Made by a program: the position numbers and the translations under genes
From: Streptomyces sp. NRRL F-2580
GTDB taxonomy: Bacteria > Actinomycetota > Actinomycetes > Streptomycetales > Streptomycetaceae
Length of the DNA: 64,000 bases
Assembly: GCF_000720115.1 (NCBI RefSeq)
Contig: NZ_JOIR01000025.1
Span: 21,327 to 85,326, forward strand
Direction of reading: 5' to 3'
Shown here: one piece after another, positions 37,798 through 46,328 of the stretch
Layout: each line of letters starts with the position of its first letter
Numbering within the stretch: the stretch's first letter is position 1
Notes under the pieces: generated by a model
Told to the model about the DNA's origin: nothing
Seen by the model: the letters and a program-made list of their open reading frames with translations, nothing else
The model's database searches: none

Positions 37798-39317
37798 CGG
37801 CCGGCCTCCTGCGTGGTGTTCAAGATGTTCACGTCGCGGAACAGCGCGGACGGGCAGCCGTGCGAGACCGCCGCCACCTGGCCGGGCTGGGCCTTGCCGC
37901 AGTTGAAGGCGCCGCCCAGGACGTAGGTCTGCGGGCCGCCGACCTTCTCCATCGAGCCCCAGAAATCGGTCGTGGTGGCCTGGTACGCGACGTCCCGCAG
38001 CTGGCCGGCCAGCCGGCCGTTCTCGATCCGGAAGAACCGCTGCCCGGTGAACTGGAAGTTGTAGCGCTGCATGTCGATCGACCAGGAGCGGTCGCCGACC
38101 ACGTAGATCCCGCGCTCCACCCCGCCGATCAGGTCCTCGGTCGAGAGCCCGCCCGGATCCGGCTGCAGGGAGACGTTCGCCATCCGCTGGACGGGCACGT
38201 GCCCGGGGGAGTCGGCGTAGGCGCAGCCGTTGGAGCGGCCGAGGCCGGTCAGCTTCGCGATCCGCCGGTCCAGCTGGTAGCCGACCAGGGTGCCGTCCTT
38301 GACCAGGTCCCAGGACTGCGCCTGGACGCCCTCGTCGTCGTACCCGATGGTCGCCAGACCGTGCTCCGCCGTGCGGTCACCGGTCACGTTCATGATCGAG
38401 GAGCCGTACGTCAGCTTGTTGAGCTGGTCGAAGGTGGCGAAGGAGGTCCCCGCGTACGCCGCCTCGTAGCCCAGCGCCCGGTCCAGCTCGGTGGCGTGGC
38501 CGATGGACTCGTGGATGGTGAGCCACAGGTTGGACGGGTCCACCACCAGGTCGTAGCGCCCGGCCTCGACGCTCGGCGCCCGCATCTTCTCGGCGAGCAG
38601 GCCGGGGATCTGCTCCAGCTCGGTGTTCCAGTCCCAGCCGGTGCCGGTCAGGTACTCCCAGCCGCGGCCGGCGGGCGGGGCGATGGTGCGCATCGAGTCG
38701 AACTCGCCGGTCGTGCCGTTCACGGCGACCGCCGTGAGCTGCGGGTGGATCCGCACCCGCTGCTGCGTGGTCGAGGTGCCCGCGGTGTCGGCGTAGAACT
38801 TGTTCTCGTGCACGGCGAGCAGCGAGGCGTCCACATGCGCCACCCCGTCGGCGGCCAGCAGCCGCGCGCTCCAGTCGGCGAGCAGCGCCGCCTTCTCGGC
38901 GTCCGGCACCTCGAACGGGTTCACGTCGTAGGCGGAGATCCAGGTGCGGTCCGCGTGCACGGGCTCGTCGGCGAGCTCCACGCGCTCGTCCGAACCGGCG
39001 GCCTTGATCACCTGGGCGGACAGCTTCGCCATGGCCACGGCCTGCGAGGCCACCTTGGCGGCGGCGTCCATGGTCAGGTCCACACCGGAGGCGAATCCCC
39101 AGCTGCCCCCGTGGACCACCCGGACCGCGAATCCGAGGTCGGTGGTGTCGGACCCGCCGGCGGGCTTGGCGTCGCGCAGGCGCCAGGAGGCGCTGCGGAT
39201 CCGCTCCAGCCGGAAGTCGGCATGCTCGGCGCCCAGCGCGCGGGCCCGGGCGAGCGCCGCGTCGGCGAGCGCCCGCAAGGGAAGCGCGGTGAAGGCCGCG
39301 TCGATGGAATGGGGCAC
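37794..39317 (-). CDS. tldD: TldD family zinc metalloprotease subunit
   Basis: A 507-residue catalytic subunit. The zinc site is visible as LTIHESIGHATELDRALGYE (HExxxH), and the C-terminal third has NVSLQPDPG and GGAFNCGKAQPGQ with a cysteine ligand. GTG 39317 is preferred because GGAGG lies seven bases upstream; the frame continues to 39356 without a better site. Coupled to the TldE-like gene. Substrate unknown; I see no small precursor-peptide gene close by. Confidence 0.94.
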   Translation of the reverse strand: MPHSIDAAFTALPLRALADAALARARALGAEHADFRLERIRSASWRLRDAKPAGGSDTTDLGFAVRVVHGGSWGFASGVDLTMDAAAKVASQAVAMAKLSAQVIKAAGSDERVELADEPVHADRTWISAYDVNPFEVPDAEKAALLADWSARLLAADGVAHVDASLLAVHENKFYADTAGTSTTQQRVRIHPQLTAVAVNGTTGEFDSMRTIAPPAGRGWEYLTGTGWDWNTELEQIPGLLAEKMRAPSVEAGRYDLVVDPSNLWLTIHESIGHATELDRALGYEAAYAGTSFATFDQLNKLTYGSSIMNVTGDRTAEHGLATIGYDDEGVQAQSWDLVKDGTLVGYQLDRRIAKLTGLGRSNGCAYADSPGHVPVQRMANVSLQPDPGGLSTEDLIGGVERGIYVVGDRSWSIDMQRYNFQFTGQRFFRIENGRLAGQLRDVAYQATTTDFWGSMEKVGGPQTYVLGGAFNCGKAQPGQVAAVSHGCPSALFRDVNILNTTQEAGR

Positions 39318-39501
39318 GGAAGTCCTCCCGGGGTCGGAGCCGGTCGCCCCGATCATGTCGCGACCGGGGCCTTCGTGCCTACATCTTTCTGTAGGGACTC
39401 GACAGAGCCCGCCGCGAGGCCCTGTGGGGGGTCGATTCTCCGTACGAGCGATGCGACCTATAGGTTTTTGGTATTCAGACCGCTAGCGAAAGGGTGATCC
39501 G

Positions 39502-40221
39502 TTGAGCCGCTCGGTTCTCGTCACCGGAGGAAACCGGGGCATCGGCCTCGCCATCGCCCGAGCCTTCGCGGAGGCCGGCGACAAGGTCGCGATCACGTTC
39601 CGGTCGGGTGAGCCGCCGGAGGCGCTCACCTCGCTCGGTGTCCTGGCGGTGCGGTGCGACATCACCGACTCCGAGCAGGTGGAGCAGGCCTACAAGCAGA
39701 TCGAGGACGCGCACGGCGCGGTCGAGGTGCTGGTGGCCAACGCCGGCATCACCAAGGACACGCTGCTGATGCGGATGTCCGAGGAGGACTTCGCGTCCGT
39801 CGTCGACACGAACCTCACCGGCACGTTCCGGGTGGTCAAGCGCGCGAACCGTGGCATGCTCCGTGCCAAGAAGGGCCGCGTCGTCCTGATCTCCTCGGTC
39901 GTCGGACTGCTCGGCTCGGCGGGGCAGGCCAATTACGCCGCCTCGAAGGCCGCGCTGGTGGGCTTCGCCCGCTCGCTCGCCCGTGAGCTGGGTTCCCGCA
40001 ACATCACCTTCAACGTCGTCGCCCCCGGTTTCGTGGACACCGACATGACGAAGGTGCTCACCGACGAGCAGCGCGCGGGCATCGTGGGCCAGGTGCCGCT
40101 CGGCCGGTACGCGCAGCCCGAGGAGATCGCGGCAGCCGTCCGCTTCCTGGCGTCCGACGACGCCGCGTACATCACCGGAGCCGTCATTCCCGTTGACGGC
40201 GGATTGGGCATGGGTCACTGA
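39502..40221 (+). CDS. fabG: 3-oxoacyl-ACP reductase FabG
   Basis: A 239-residue SDR reducing beta-ketoacyl-ACP with NADPH in fatty acid synthesis. Motifs: TGGNRGIG (about 8-15), NAGI, ISSVVGLLGSAGQANYAASKAAL with the Ser-Tyr-Lys triad, and APGFVDTDM. The start is TTG at 39502, with AAGGG about eight bases upstream. Six bases before fabI, so the two form an operon for elongation. Confidence 0.94.
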   Translation: MSRSVLVTGGNRGIGLAIARAFAEAGDKVAITFRSGEPPEALTSLGVLAVRCDITDSEQVEQAYKQIEDAHGAVEVLVANAGITKDTLLMRMSEEDFASVVDTNLTGTFRVVKRANRGMLRAKKGRVVLISSVVGLLGSAGQANYAASKAALVGFARSLARELGSRNITFNVVAPGFVDTDMTKVLTDEQRAGIVGQVPLGRYAQPEEIAAAVRFLASDDAAYITGAVIPVDGGLGMGH

Positions 40222-40226
40222 TCACC

Positions 40227-40997
40227 ATGAGTGGAATTCTCGACGGCAAGCGCATCCTCATCACGGGGGTGCTGATGGAGTCGTCCATCGCCTTCCACAC
40301 GGCCCGGCTGGCCCAGGAGCAGGGCGCCGAGGTCATCCTCACCGCCTGGCCGCGCCCGTCGCTGACCGAGCGCATCGCGAAGAAGCTGCCCAAGCCGGTC
40401 AAGGTGATCGAGCTCGACGTCACCAACGACGAGCACCTGGCCCGCCTGGAGGGCCTCGTCCGCGACGAGCTCGGCGGCCTCGACGGCGTCGTCCACTCGA
40501 TCGGCTTCGCGCCGCAGGACGCCCTCGGCGGCAACTTCCTGAACACCCCGTTCGAATCGGTCGCCACCGCCATGCACGTCTCGGCGTTCTCGCTGAAGTC
40601 GCTGGCCATGGCCTGCAAGCCGCTGTTCCCGGCGGAGGGCGCGGCCATCGTCGGCCTCACCTTCGACGCGCAGTTCGCCTGGCCGCAGTACGACTGGATG
40701 GGCCCGGCCAAGGCCGCCCTGGAGGCCACCAGCCGCTACCTCGCCCGCGACCTGGGCAAGGAGAACATCCGCTGCAACCTGGTCTCGGCCGGTCCGATCG
40801 GCTCCATGGCCGCGAAGTCCATCCCGGGATTCGGCGAGCTGGCCGAGGTCTGGAACACCCGCTCCATGCTGGAGTGGGACATGAGCGACCCGGAGCCCAC
40901 GGGCAAGGGCGTCGTGGCCCTGCTGTCGGACTGGTTCCCGAAGACCACCGGTGAGATCGTCCACGTGGACGGCGGCCTGCACGCGATGGGTGCCTGA
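40227..40997 (+). CDS. fabI: Enoyl-ACP reductase FabI/InhA
   Basis: A 256-residue NADH-dependent enoyl-ACP reductase for the last step of the fatty acid elongation cycle. It shows the enoyl-reductase form of the cofactor site (GVLMESSIAFHTA), HSIGFAP, and the YxxxxxxK catalytic pair in YDWMGPAKAAL, close to mycobacterial InhA. It should be sensitive in principle to inhibitors of that class, though nothing here shows this. ATG 40227, directly after fabG. Confidence 0.96.
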   Translation: MSGILDGKRILITGVLMESSIAFHTARLAQEQGAEVILTAWPRPSLTERIAKKLPKPVKVIELDVTNDEHLARLEGLVRDELGGLDGVVHSIGFAPQDALGGNFLNTPFESVATAMHVSAFSLKSLAMACKPLFPAEGAAIVGLTFDAQFAWPQYDWMGPAKAALEATSRYLARDLGKENIRCNLVSAGPIGSMAAKSIPGFGELAEVWNTRSMLEWDMSDPEPTGKGVVALLSDWFPKTTGEIVHVDGGLHAMGA

Positions 40998-41025
40998 CCT
41001 CCGGTCGGGGCTCCTGAGTCCGTAC

Positions 41026-41067
41026 GGCGGCGGCCGCGCTCCCCTTCCGGGGGGCGCGGCCGCCGCC
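41026..41067 (+). terminator. Terminator after fabI
   Basis: A 14-bp GC stem (41026-41039 with 41054-41067) shortly after the fabI stop, followed by ATTTG. Confidence 0.8.
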
Positions 41068-41204
41068 ATTTGCCGTGCCCCGCGGCCGACGCTCGCTCGT
41101 ATGTCCACCGGCCGACCGGATCTTCCCGAGTCGAAAACCGTGACAGATGCCTGCAAACTGGCCAGGCCGGGATCTTCCCGGCTGCTGCGGGGAGGAGGGT
41201 AGGA

Positions 41205-41636
41205 GTGCGAGCGAGGCCGAGCCGAACGGTATCGATGCTGGTCACCTCGGTGATCCTGACCGGACTCCTGGTCCCCGGAGCCGCCGCGGAGCCCATGGGA
41301 GACGAACCGGCACCCGGCCCCGAAGCGGTGGCCCCCGCCGTCGTGGAGCTCGCCGAGATCCCCGCCGAACCCCCCGTCCAGCCCTCCCGCCCCGCCGGGC
41401 GGGAACTCTTCGGAGCCGACTGCGACACCACGATCGAGGGCTCGCAGGTGACGGCGAACTGCCACAACGCCTACCCGGGGACCGACCTGCTGCGGCTGCA
41501 CGTCGAATGCGACCGCTGGTGGGACGTCGACGGGGACGGCGCCGCCGTCGCCGTCGGACCCGCCGGCCGGGTGGAGCTCACCGGGCGCTGCTGGAAAGAG
41601 GTCCGCTCGGCCTGGATCACCCACCAGCGGGCGTGA
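41205..41636 (+). CDS. Small secreted protein of unknown function
   Basis: A 143-residue protein with a clear signal peptide: basic start RARPSRTVS, core MLVTSVILTGLLVPG, cleavage after AAA. The mature part has a Pro/Glu-rich stretch and then a compact domain with four cysteines (ADCDTT, ANCHNAYPG, VECDRWW, GRCWKEV), likely two disulfides. GTG 41205 follows GGAGG; ATG 41235 is in frame. I do not recognise the family. Its last 20 bases overlap the convergent GntR gene. Confidence 0.8.
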   Translation: MRARPSRTVSMLVTSVILTGLLVPGAAAEPMGDEPAPGPEAVAPAVVELAEIPAEPPVQPSRPAGRELFGADCDTTIEGSQVTANCHNAYPGTDLLRLHVECDRWWDVDGDGAAVAVGPAGRVELTGRCWKEVRSAWITHQRA

Positions 41637-42321
41637 GCGGGTCTCCGTCCGTGTTCTTGCCGAGGCAGGCGAAGGGGTAACCCGCCGCCTCCGAGGCCGC
41701 CGCGTCCCCGTCGCCCCGCCGGATCGCCTCGATCAGCCGGGCGTGGTCCAGATGGGCCGAGGGGTGCAGCTCGGTGCCCACGTCCGCCCGCAGCCAGTCG
41801 GCCACCAGGTCGCCGAGGTCCGCGTACAGCTCGATCAGCACGTCGTTGTGCGAAGCCGTCACCACGGCCATGTGCAGGCTCACGTCCGCGGCCACGAACA
41901 CCTCCGCGTCCCCGCCCGCCCAGGCCTCCTCGCGGCGCGCCAGCAGGGCGTCCAGCTGTACGAGGTCCCGCTCGGTGCGCCGCTCCGCCGCCAGCCGGGC
42001 CGCAGAGGACTCCAGCGTCGAACGCAGCTCCGCGATGTGCCGCGGCTCGGCGCCGGCGAACCGGCGGTGCATGACGCCGGCCAGCTCGCTGGTGGCGATC
42101 ACGTACGTGCCCGAGCCCTGCCGGATGTCCAGGAGGCCGTTGTGCGCCAGCGCCCGCACGGCCTCGCGCACCGTGTTGCGCGCGACGCCGAGCAACTCGA
42201 CGAGCTCCGGCTCGGTCGGGATGCGGGCGCCGACCGGCCACTCGCCGGAGGTGATCTGGTTCCGCAGCTGGGTAATCACCTGATCGACGAGAACGGAGCG
42301 CCGGGGCGAGGTCAGCGGCAT
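41617..42321 (-). CDS. GntR/FadR family transcriptional regulator
   Basis: A 234-residue regulator with an N-terminal winged helix (VDQVITQLRNQITSGEWPVGARIPTEPELVELLGVARNTVREAVRALAHNGLLDIRQGSGTYV) and a C-terminal FCD ligand domain (ELRSTLESSAARLAA, SLHMAVVTASHNDVL, HARLIEAIRRGD). It is divergent from an MFS transporter gene, with a palindrome between them, so it probably controls that exporter or importer. Confidence 0.94.
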   Translation of the reverse strand: MPLTSPRRSVLVDQVITQLRNQITSGEWPVGARIPTEPELVELLGVARNTVREAVRALAHNGLLDIRQGSGTYVIATSELAGVMHRRFAGAEPRHIAELRSTLESSAARLAAERRTERDLVQLDALLARREEAWAGGDAEVFVAADVSLHMAVVTASHNDVLIELYADLGDLVADWLRADVGTELHPSAHLDHARLIEAIRRGDGDAAASEAAGYPFACLGKNTDGDPLTPAGG

Positions 42322-42350
42322 GGGTTCCTCTCAAGAGCGACTGGACAACC

Positions 42351-42365
42351 AATCATCCCATGATT
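42351..42365. promoter_or_regulatory. Palindromic operator candidate for GntR regulator
   Basis: AATCATCCCATGATT is a perfect 6+3+6 inverted repeat 13 bases before the MFS start; a further ATGATGG half-like site follows. It would block both the MFS promoter and that of the regulator. Confidence 0.68.
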
Positions 42366-42378
42366 CTATGATGGTGGG

Positions 42379-43710
42379 ATGTCCGACGAAGAAATCCAGA
42401 CGCTCGACCGGCCCGCCGGGAGCAACCGGCCCGCGCCGCAGGCCGCGGCGGACCGCGTGGCGGCCGCCACCACCCCGCACGCGACCTCGCAGCCGGCCTG
42501 GCTCGGCCCGGTGCTCATCGTCGGAATCGTGCTGGCCGCCCTCAACCTGCGGCCCGCCATCACCAGCCTCGGCGCCCTCTTCGAGGAGACCCGCACGGGC
42601 CTCGGCATGAGCGGCACCGTCGCCGGACTGATCACCTCCGTCCCGGCCCTCTGCTTCGCCGTCTTCGGCGTCACCGCGCCCCGGCTCTCCCGCCGCTTCG
42701 GCCCGGCCGCCGTCGTCTGCGCCGGCATGGCCGCCGTCGCCACCGGCCTGCTGATCCGCCCCTTCACCAACGGGGCCGTGGGCTTCCTGGCCGCCAGCTC
42801 CCTGTCCCTGGCCGGCATAGCCCTCACCAACGTCCTGCTCCCCGTGATCGTCAAGCGCTACTTCCCGGACCGGGTCGGCACCATGATCGGCCTCTACTCC
42901 ATGGCCCTGGCCGCGGGCACCTCGCTCGCCGCCGCCGCCACCGTCCCGCTGACCGCCGCCCTCGGCGGCAGCTGGCGCACCGGCCTGCTCATGTGGGCCT
43001 CCCTCGCCGTGGTCGCCGTACTGCTGTGGCTGCCCATCGCCCGCGCCGCCCGGCGCGCCGACCGGGCCCAGGCCGCGGCCGCCGCCGACGCGGGCGGCGC
43101 CGTACGGGCCGACGCGGGCCCGCGGGTCGTCCGCAGCCGCACCGCCTGGGCCCTCGCCTGCTACTTCGGCCTCCAGGCCACCGGCGCGTACATCACCATG
43201 GGCTGGCTCCCGCAGATCTTCCGCGACGCCGGGGTCTCGGCCTCCACCGCCGGCGTGCTCCTCGCCGTCACCATGGTCATGGGCGTCCCCCTCGCCTTCG
43301 TCATCCCGGGCCTCGCCGGCCGGATGAAGAACCAGGGCGCCATCGCCGCCGTCCTCGGCGTCTTCGGCCTCACCGGCTACCTCGGGCTCTACTTCGCCCC
43401 CGCCGCCGGAGCCTGGGCCTGGGCGCTCCTGCTCGGCATCTCCAACTGCGCCTTCCCCCTCGTCATCACCCTCATCGGGCTGCGCGCCAAGTCCCCGGCC
43501 GGCGTGGTGAAGCTCTCCGCCTTCGCCCAGAGCACCGGCTACCTCATCTCCATCCCCGGCCCCCTCCTCATCGGCGCCCTCTACCAGCACAGCGGCGGCT
43601 GGGACCTGCCGCTCGCCCTGATGGCGGGCCTGCTCGTCCCGCAGATCGCGCTCGGCGTCCTGGCGGGCAGGGACCGCACGATCGAGGACGAATGCGGCAT
43701 GCGAGACTGA
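42379..43710 (+). CDS. MFS transporter, CynX/NimT-like
   Basis: A 443-residue major facilitator with about 12 helices after a 40-residue polar start. VLAALNLRPAITSLGALFEE matches the CynX/NimT (cyanate/nitroimidazole) group, followed by GAYITMGWLPQIFRDAGVSASTAG. The substrate is unknown. ATG 42379 lies right after the operator-like palindrome, with GGTGGG just upstream. Confidence 0.92.
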   Translation: MSDEEIQTLDRPAGSNRPAPQAAADRVAAATTPHATSQPAWLGPVLIVGIVLAALNLRPAITSLGALFEETRTGLGMSGTVAGLITSVPALCFAVFGVTAPRLSRRFGPAAVVCAGMAAVATGLLIRPFTNGAVGFLAASSLSLAGIALTNVLLPVIVKRYFPDRVGTMIGLYSMALAAGTSLAAAATVPLTAALGGSWRTGLLMWASLAVVAVLLWLPIARAARRADRAQAAAAADAGGAVRADAGPRVVRSRTAWALACYFGLQATGAYITMGWLPQIFRDAGVSASTAGVLLAVTMVMGVPLAFVIPGLAGRMKNQGAIAAVLGVFGLTGYLGLYFAPAAGAWAWALLLGISNCAFPLVITLIGLRAKSPAGVVKLSAFAQSTGYLISIPGPLLIGALYQHSGGWDLPLALMAGLLVPQIALGVLAGRDRTIEDECGMRD

Positions 43711-43715
43711 CCGAC

Positions 43716-43835
43716 ATGTCGCCCGTACTTGAACCGAACCCGCAGGACGGCCGCAAGAAGCTCGGCCTCGTCCTCGGCGCGATCCTCGCCATCACCCTGG
43801 TCATCTCCGTGATCGCGACCATCGCGTCCCCCTGA
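43716..43835 (+). CDS. SGM_5486 family small transporter-associated protein
   Basis: A 39-residue protein, MSPVLEPNPQDGRKKLGLVL followed by one hydrophobic helix (AILAITLVISVIATI). It starts five bases after the MFS stop. I recognise the family of tiny Streptomyces proteins encoded directly after such transporters. Probably a single-span accessory subunit. Confidence 0.85.
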   Translation: MSPVLEPNPQDGRKKLGLVLGAILAITLVISVIATIASP

Positions 43836-43993
43836 CGGCGGCCGCCCCGCCGTGGGGGTGGGGACAACCCCACCACCCCTAGGGGGTCAGGCTCAGGGTG
43901 AAGTGGGGTGTGCCCCGGATGGGTACGGCCGCAGCGGATCCGTAGATTCGTGAACAGCGAGCCAGTCCCGTCCGCACACCCACGGAGGCGGCC

Positions 43994-44218
43994 ATGTCGG
44001 CCCCCACGCACACCCGGTCCCTCCCGTCCGCCGCCCCCCGGGCCCGCGCCACCGCCGGCGCCGGCACCCGGCTGCACTGGTGGGCGCTGGCCCTGCCCGC
44101 CCTCGCCTTCGGCCTCCTGCTGATGCTCCTCGCCGGCTCCGGGGAGGCCCACGCGGCCACCGGCGAGGTCTCCTCCCTGGTCCAGGTCGCGGAGCAGCTC
44201 CTGCGCGCCGTCGGCTGA
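43994..44218 (+). CDS. Small membrane or secreted protein
   Basis: A 74-residue protein: polar Arg/Ala-rich start, one helix (LHWWALALPALAFGLLLMLLAGSG), then EAHAATGEVSSLVQVAEQLLRAVG. It could be a signal peptide ending in AHA with a short secreted amphipathic helix, or a single-span membrane protein. A GGAGGCGG ribosome site precedes it. Function unknown. Confidence 0.7.
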   Translation: MSAPTHTRSLPSAAPRARATAGAGTRLHWWALALPALAFGLLLMLLAGSGEAHAATGEVSSLVQVAEQLLRAVG

Positions 44219-44301
44219 CCTCCCGAGCGCCCCTCGTCTCCTGGGGTGAGCCCCCCCAACACCCTGCGCCCCGTAGCTTGTTTCATGCGAAGCTGGGAGT
44301 C

Positions 44302-44823
44302 ATGAGCGCCGACACACCCCGCAGGATCGCCCTCCTCCGGCACGCCAAGGCCGACTGGCCCGAGGTGCCCGACCACGACCGTCCCCTGGCGGAACGAGGC
44401 CGCAAGGACGCGCCGGCCGTCGGTCTGAAGCTCGCCGAGAGCGGCATCGCCTTCGACCTGGCCCTCTGCTCCACCGCGGCCCGCACCAGGGAGACCTGGA
44501 AGCTCGCCGTCCAGGAGATGCCGCACCGGCCGAAGACCCACTACGAGGAGAGGCTCTACGACGCCTCGCTGGGCGAGCTCATCGCCCTGCTGAACGAAAC
44601 CTCCGACGAGGTCTCCGACCTCCTCCTCATCGGCCACAACCCCGGCATGCACGCCCTCGCCGACGCCCTCTCGGGGCGCGCGGAGGGAGACACCCTGGCG
44701 CGGATGACCCGTACGGGATTCCCGACCGCGGCCCTCGCCGTCGTCTCCTTCACCGGATCGTGGAAGTCCGTGGAGCACGGGGTGGGCACCCTGCTCGACT
44801 ACTGGACCCCCAAGGGACACTGA
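44302..44823 (+). CDS. SixA-type histidine phosphatase
   Basis: A 173-residue small histidine phosphatase. The catalytic pattern is LLRHAKADW (His about 14), a second arginine in STAARTRET, and LIGHNPGMH. In E. coli SixA acts on phosphohistidine of signalling proteins; the target here is unknown. ATG 44302 follows GGGAG. Confidence 0.9.
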   Translation: MSADTPRRIALLRHAKADWPEVPDHDRPLAERGRKDAPAVGLKLAESGIAFDLALCSTAARTRETWKLAVQEMPHRPKTHYEERLYDASLGELIALLNETSDEVSDLLLIGHNPGMHALADALSGRAEGDTLARMTRTGFPTAALAVVSFTGSWKSVEHGVGTLLDYWTPKGH

Positions 44824-44846
44824 CCGGCCCGACCAGCCGCGTACGC

Positions 44847-44891
44847 GCGAACGGGCCCCGGCAGCCGCACCGGCCGCCGGGGCCCGTTCGC
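44847..44891. terminator. Bidirectional terminator between convergent genes
   Basis: A perfect 15-bp stem (44847-44861 with 44877-44891) between the SixA-type gene and serB. Confidence 0.85.
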
Positions 44892-44912
44892 ATCTCGTTC
44901 GTGTCCCGCCGG

Positions 44913-46112
44913 TCAGGCCAGGTCGGCGGCCTCGATCTCCTCACGGGTGATCCCGAGCAGGTACAGCACCGCGTCCAGGAAGGGCACGTTCACCGCCGTG
45001 TGCGCGGCCTCGCGGACCACCGGCTTGGCGTTGAAGGCCACGCCCAGCCCGGCCGCGTTCAGCATGTCCAGGTCGTTGGCCCCGTCACCGATCGCCACCG
45101 TCTGTGACAGCGGTACGTCGGCCTCCGCGGCGAAGCGGCGCAGCAGCCGGGCCTTGCCCGCCCGGTCCACGATCTCGCCGGTGACCTTGCCCGTCAGCTT
45201 CCCGTCGACGATCTCCAGCGTGTTGGCGGAGGCGAAGTCCAGCCCCAGCCGCTCCCGCAGGTCGTCCGTGACCTGCGTGAACCCGCCGGAGACCACACCC
45301 ACCTGGTAGCCGAGCCGCTTGAGCGTACGGATCAGGGTCCGCGCGCCCGGCGTCAGCTGCACCTCGGCGCGGACCTTGTCCACGACGGAGGCGTCCAGAC
45401 CCGCCAGCAGCGCCACCCGGGCGTGCAGCGACTGCTCGAAGTCCAGCTCGCCGCGCATGGCCCGCTCGGTGACCTCGGCGACCTCGGCCTCGCACCCGGC
45501 GTGCGCGGCGAACAGCTCGATGACCTCGTCCTGGATCAGGGTGGAGTCGACGTCCATGACGACGAGGCGCTGGGCCCGGCGGTGCAGCCCGGCCGAGACC
45601 ACGGCCACGTCCACGCCGATGTGCGCGGAGGCGGTGGCCAGGGCGGTGCGCAGCGGCTCGGTCTCGACGCCGGAGACGGCGAACTCCACCGCCGTCACCG
45701 GATACTTGGCGAGGCGGAAGATACGGTCGATGTTGCCGCCGGTCTCGGTGATCCGGGCGGCGATGGCGGCCGTGGACTCGGCGGTGAGCGGGTGCCCGAG
45801 GACGGTGACATGGGAGCGGCCGCTGCCGCGCGGCCGGTTGTCACCGGTACCGGAGAGGATCTCGGCCTGCATCTTGAGGGACTCGGCCCAGCTGTGGACG
45901 GTGGCCCGCAGGTCGCCTTCGGCGCCGCCGGCGGGCTGGGTGACGAGGGCGCACAGGACGATGCGGCCACGGGTGACGACCTGCTCGATGTCGACGACAT
46001 CGACGGAATAGGCGGCGAGGGTGTCGAACAGCCCGGCGGTGATCCCGGGACGGTCCTTGCCGAAGATCTTGACGAGGAGGGTGGGGACGTCGGAGGTCTG
46101 CGATGCGCTCAT
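44913..46112 (-). CDS. serB: Phosphoserine phosphatase SerB with ACT domains
   Basis: Final enzyme of serine synthesis. The 399-residue product has two N-terminal ACT-like domains (about 10-80 and 100-170) and a HAD phosphatase domain with VVMDVDSTLIQDEV (Asp187, Asp189), VVSGGFTQV and IGDGANDLDML. The double ACT layout is typical of actinobacterial SerB, where serine may act as an allosteric inhibitor. Confidence 0.96.
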   Translation of the reverse strand: MSASQTSDVPTLLVKIFGKDRPGITAGLFDTLAAYSVDVVDIEQVVTRGRIVLCALVTQPAGGAEGDLRATVHSWAESLKMQAEILSGTGDNRPRGSGRSHVTVLGHPLTAESTAAIAARITETGGNIDRIFRLAKYPVTAVEFAVSGVETEPLRTALATASAHIGVDVAVVSAGLHRRAQRLVVMDVDSTLIQDEVIELFAAHAGCEAEVAEVTERAMRGELDFEQSLHARVALLAGLDASVVDKVRAEVQLTPGARTLIRTLKRLGYQVGVVSGGFTQVTDDLRERLGLDFASANTLEIVDGKLTGKVTGEIVDRAGKARLLRRFAAEADVPLSQTVAIGDGANDLDMLNAAGLGVAFNAKPVVREAAHTAVNVPFLDAVLYLLGITREEIEAADLA

Positions 46113-46192
46113 GGTGCCCTCACCGTATCTTCCCCACCCCCGGCCCAGGACCCCCGTCCCACGTCTTGAACGGTCGCGCCGGGGCTCCGCTT

Positions 46193-46240
46193 CCAGCCCC
46201 GCCGGCGTTTGAGGCGCGGGGTCCGGGGCGGAGTCCCGGG
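46193..46240. repeat. Streptomyces intergenic GC-rich repeat (copy A)
   Basis: A roughly 46-base palindromic element centred on GCCGGCGTTTGAGGCG and ending in GGGGCGGAGTCCC. Two related copies lie at 56471-56516 and 56522-56567. It fills most of the gap upstream of serB. Confidence 0.75.
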
Positions 46241-46328
46241 TCTTTGAGCCGCGGGTCCGGGCGGCGCCCGGGGAAACGGCGAAAGGGCGGGGCGGGGAGA
46301 GGCTCCGCGCAGCGCCCCCGGCCCCACC

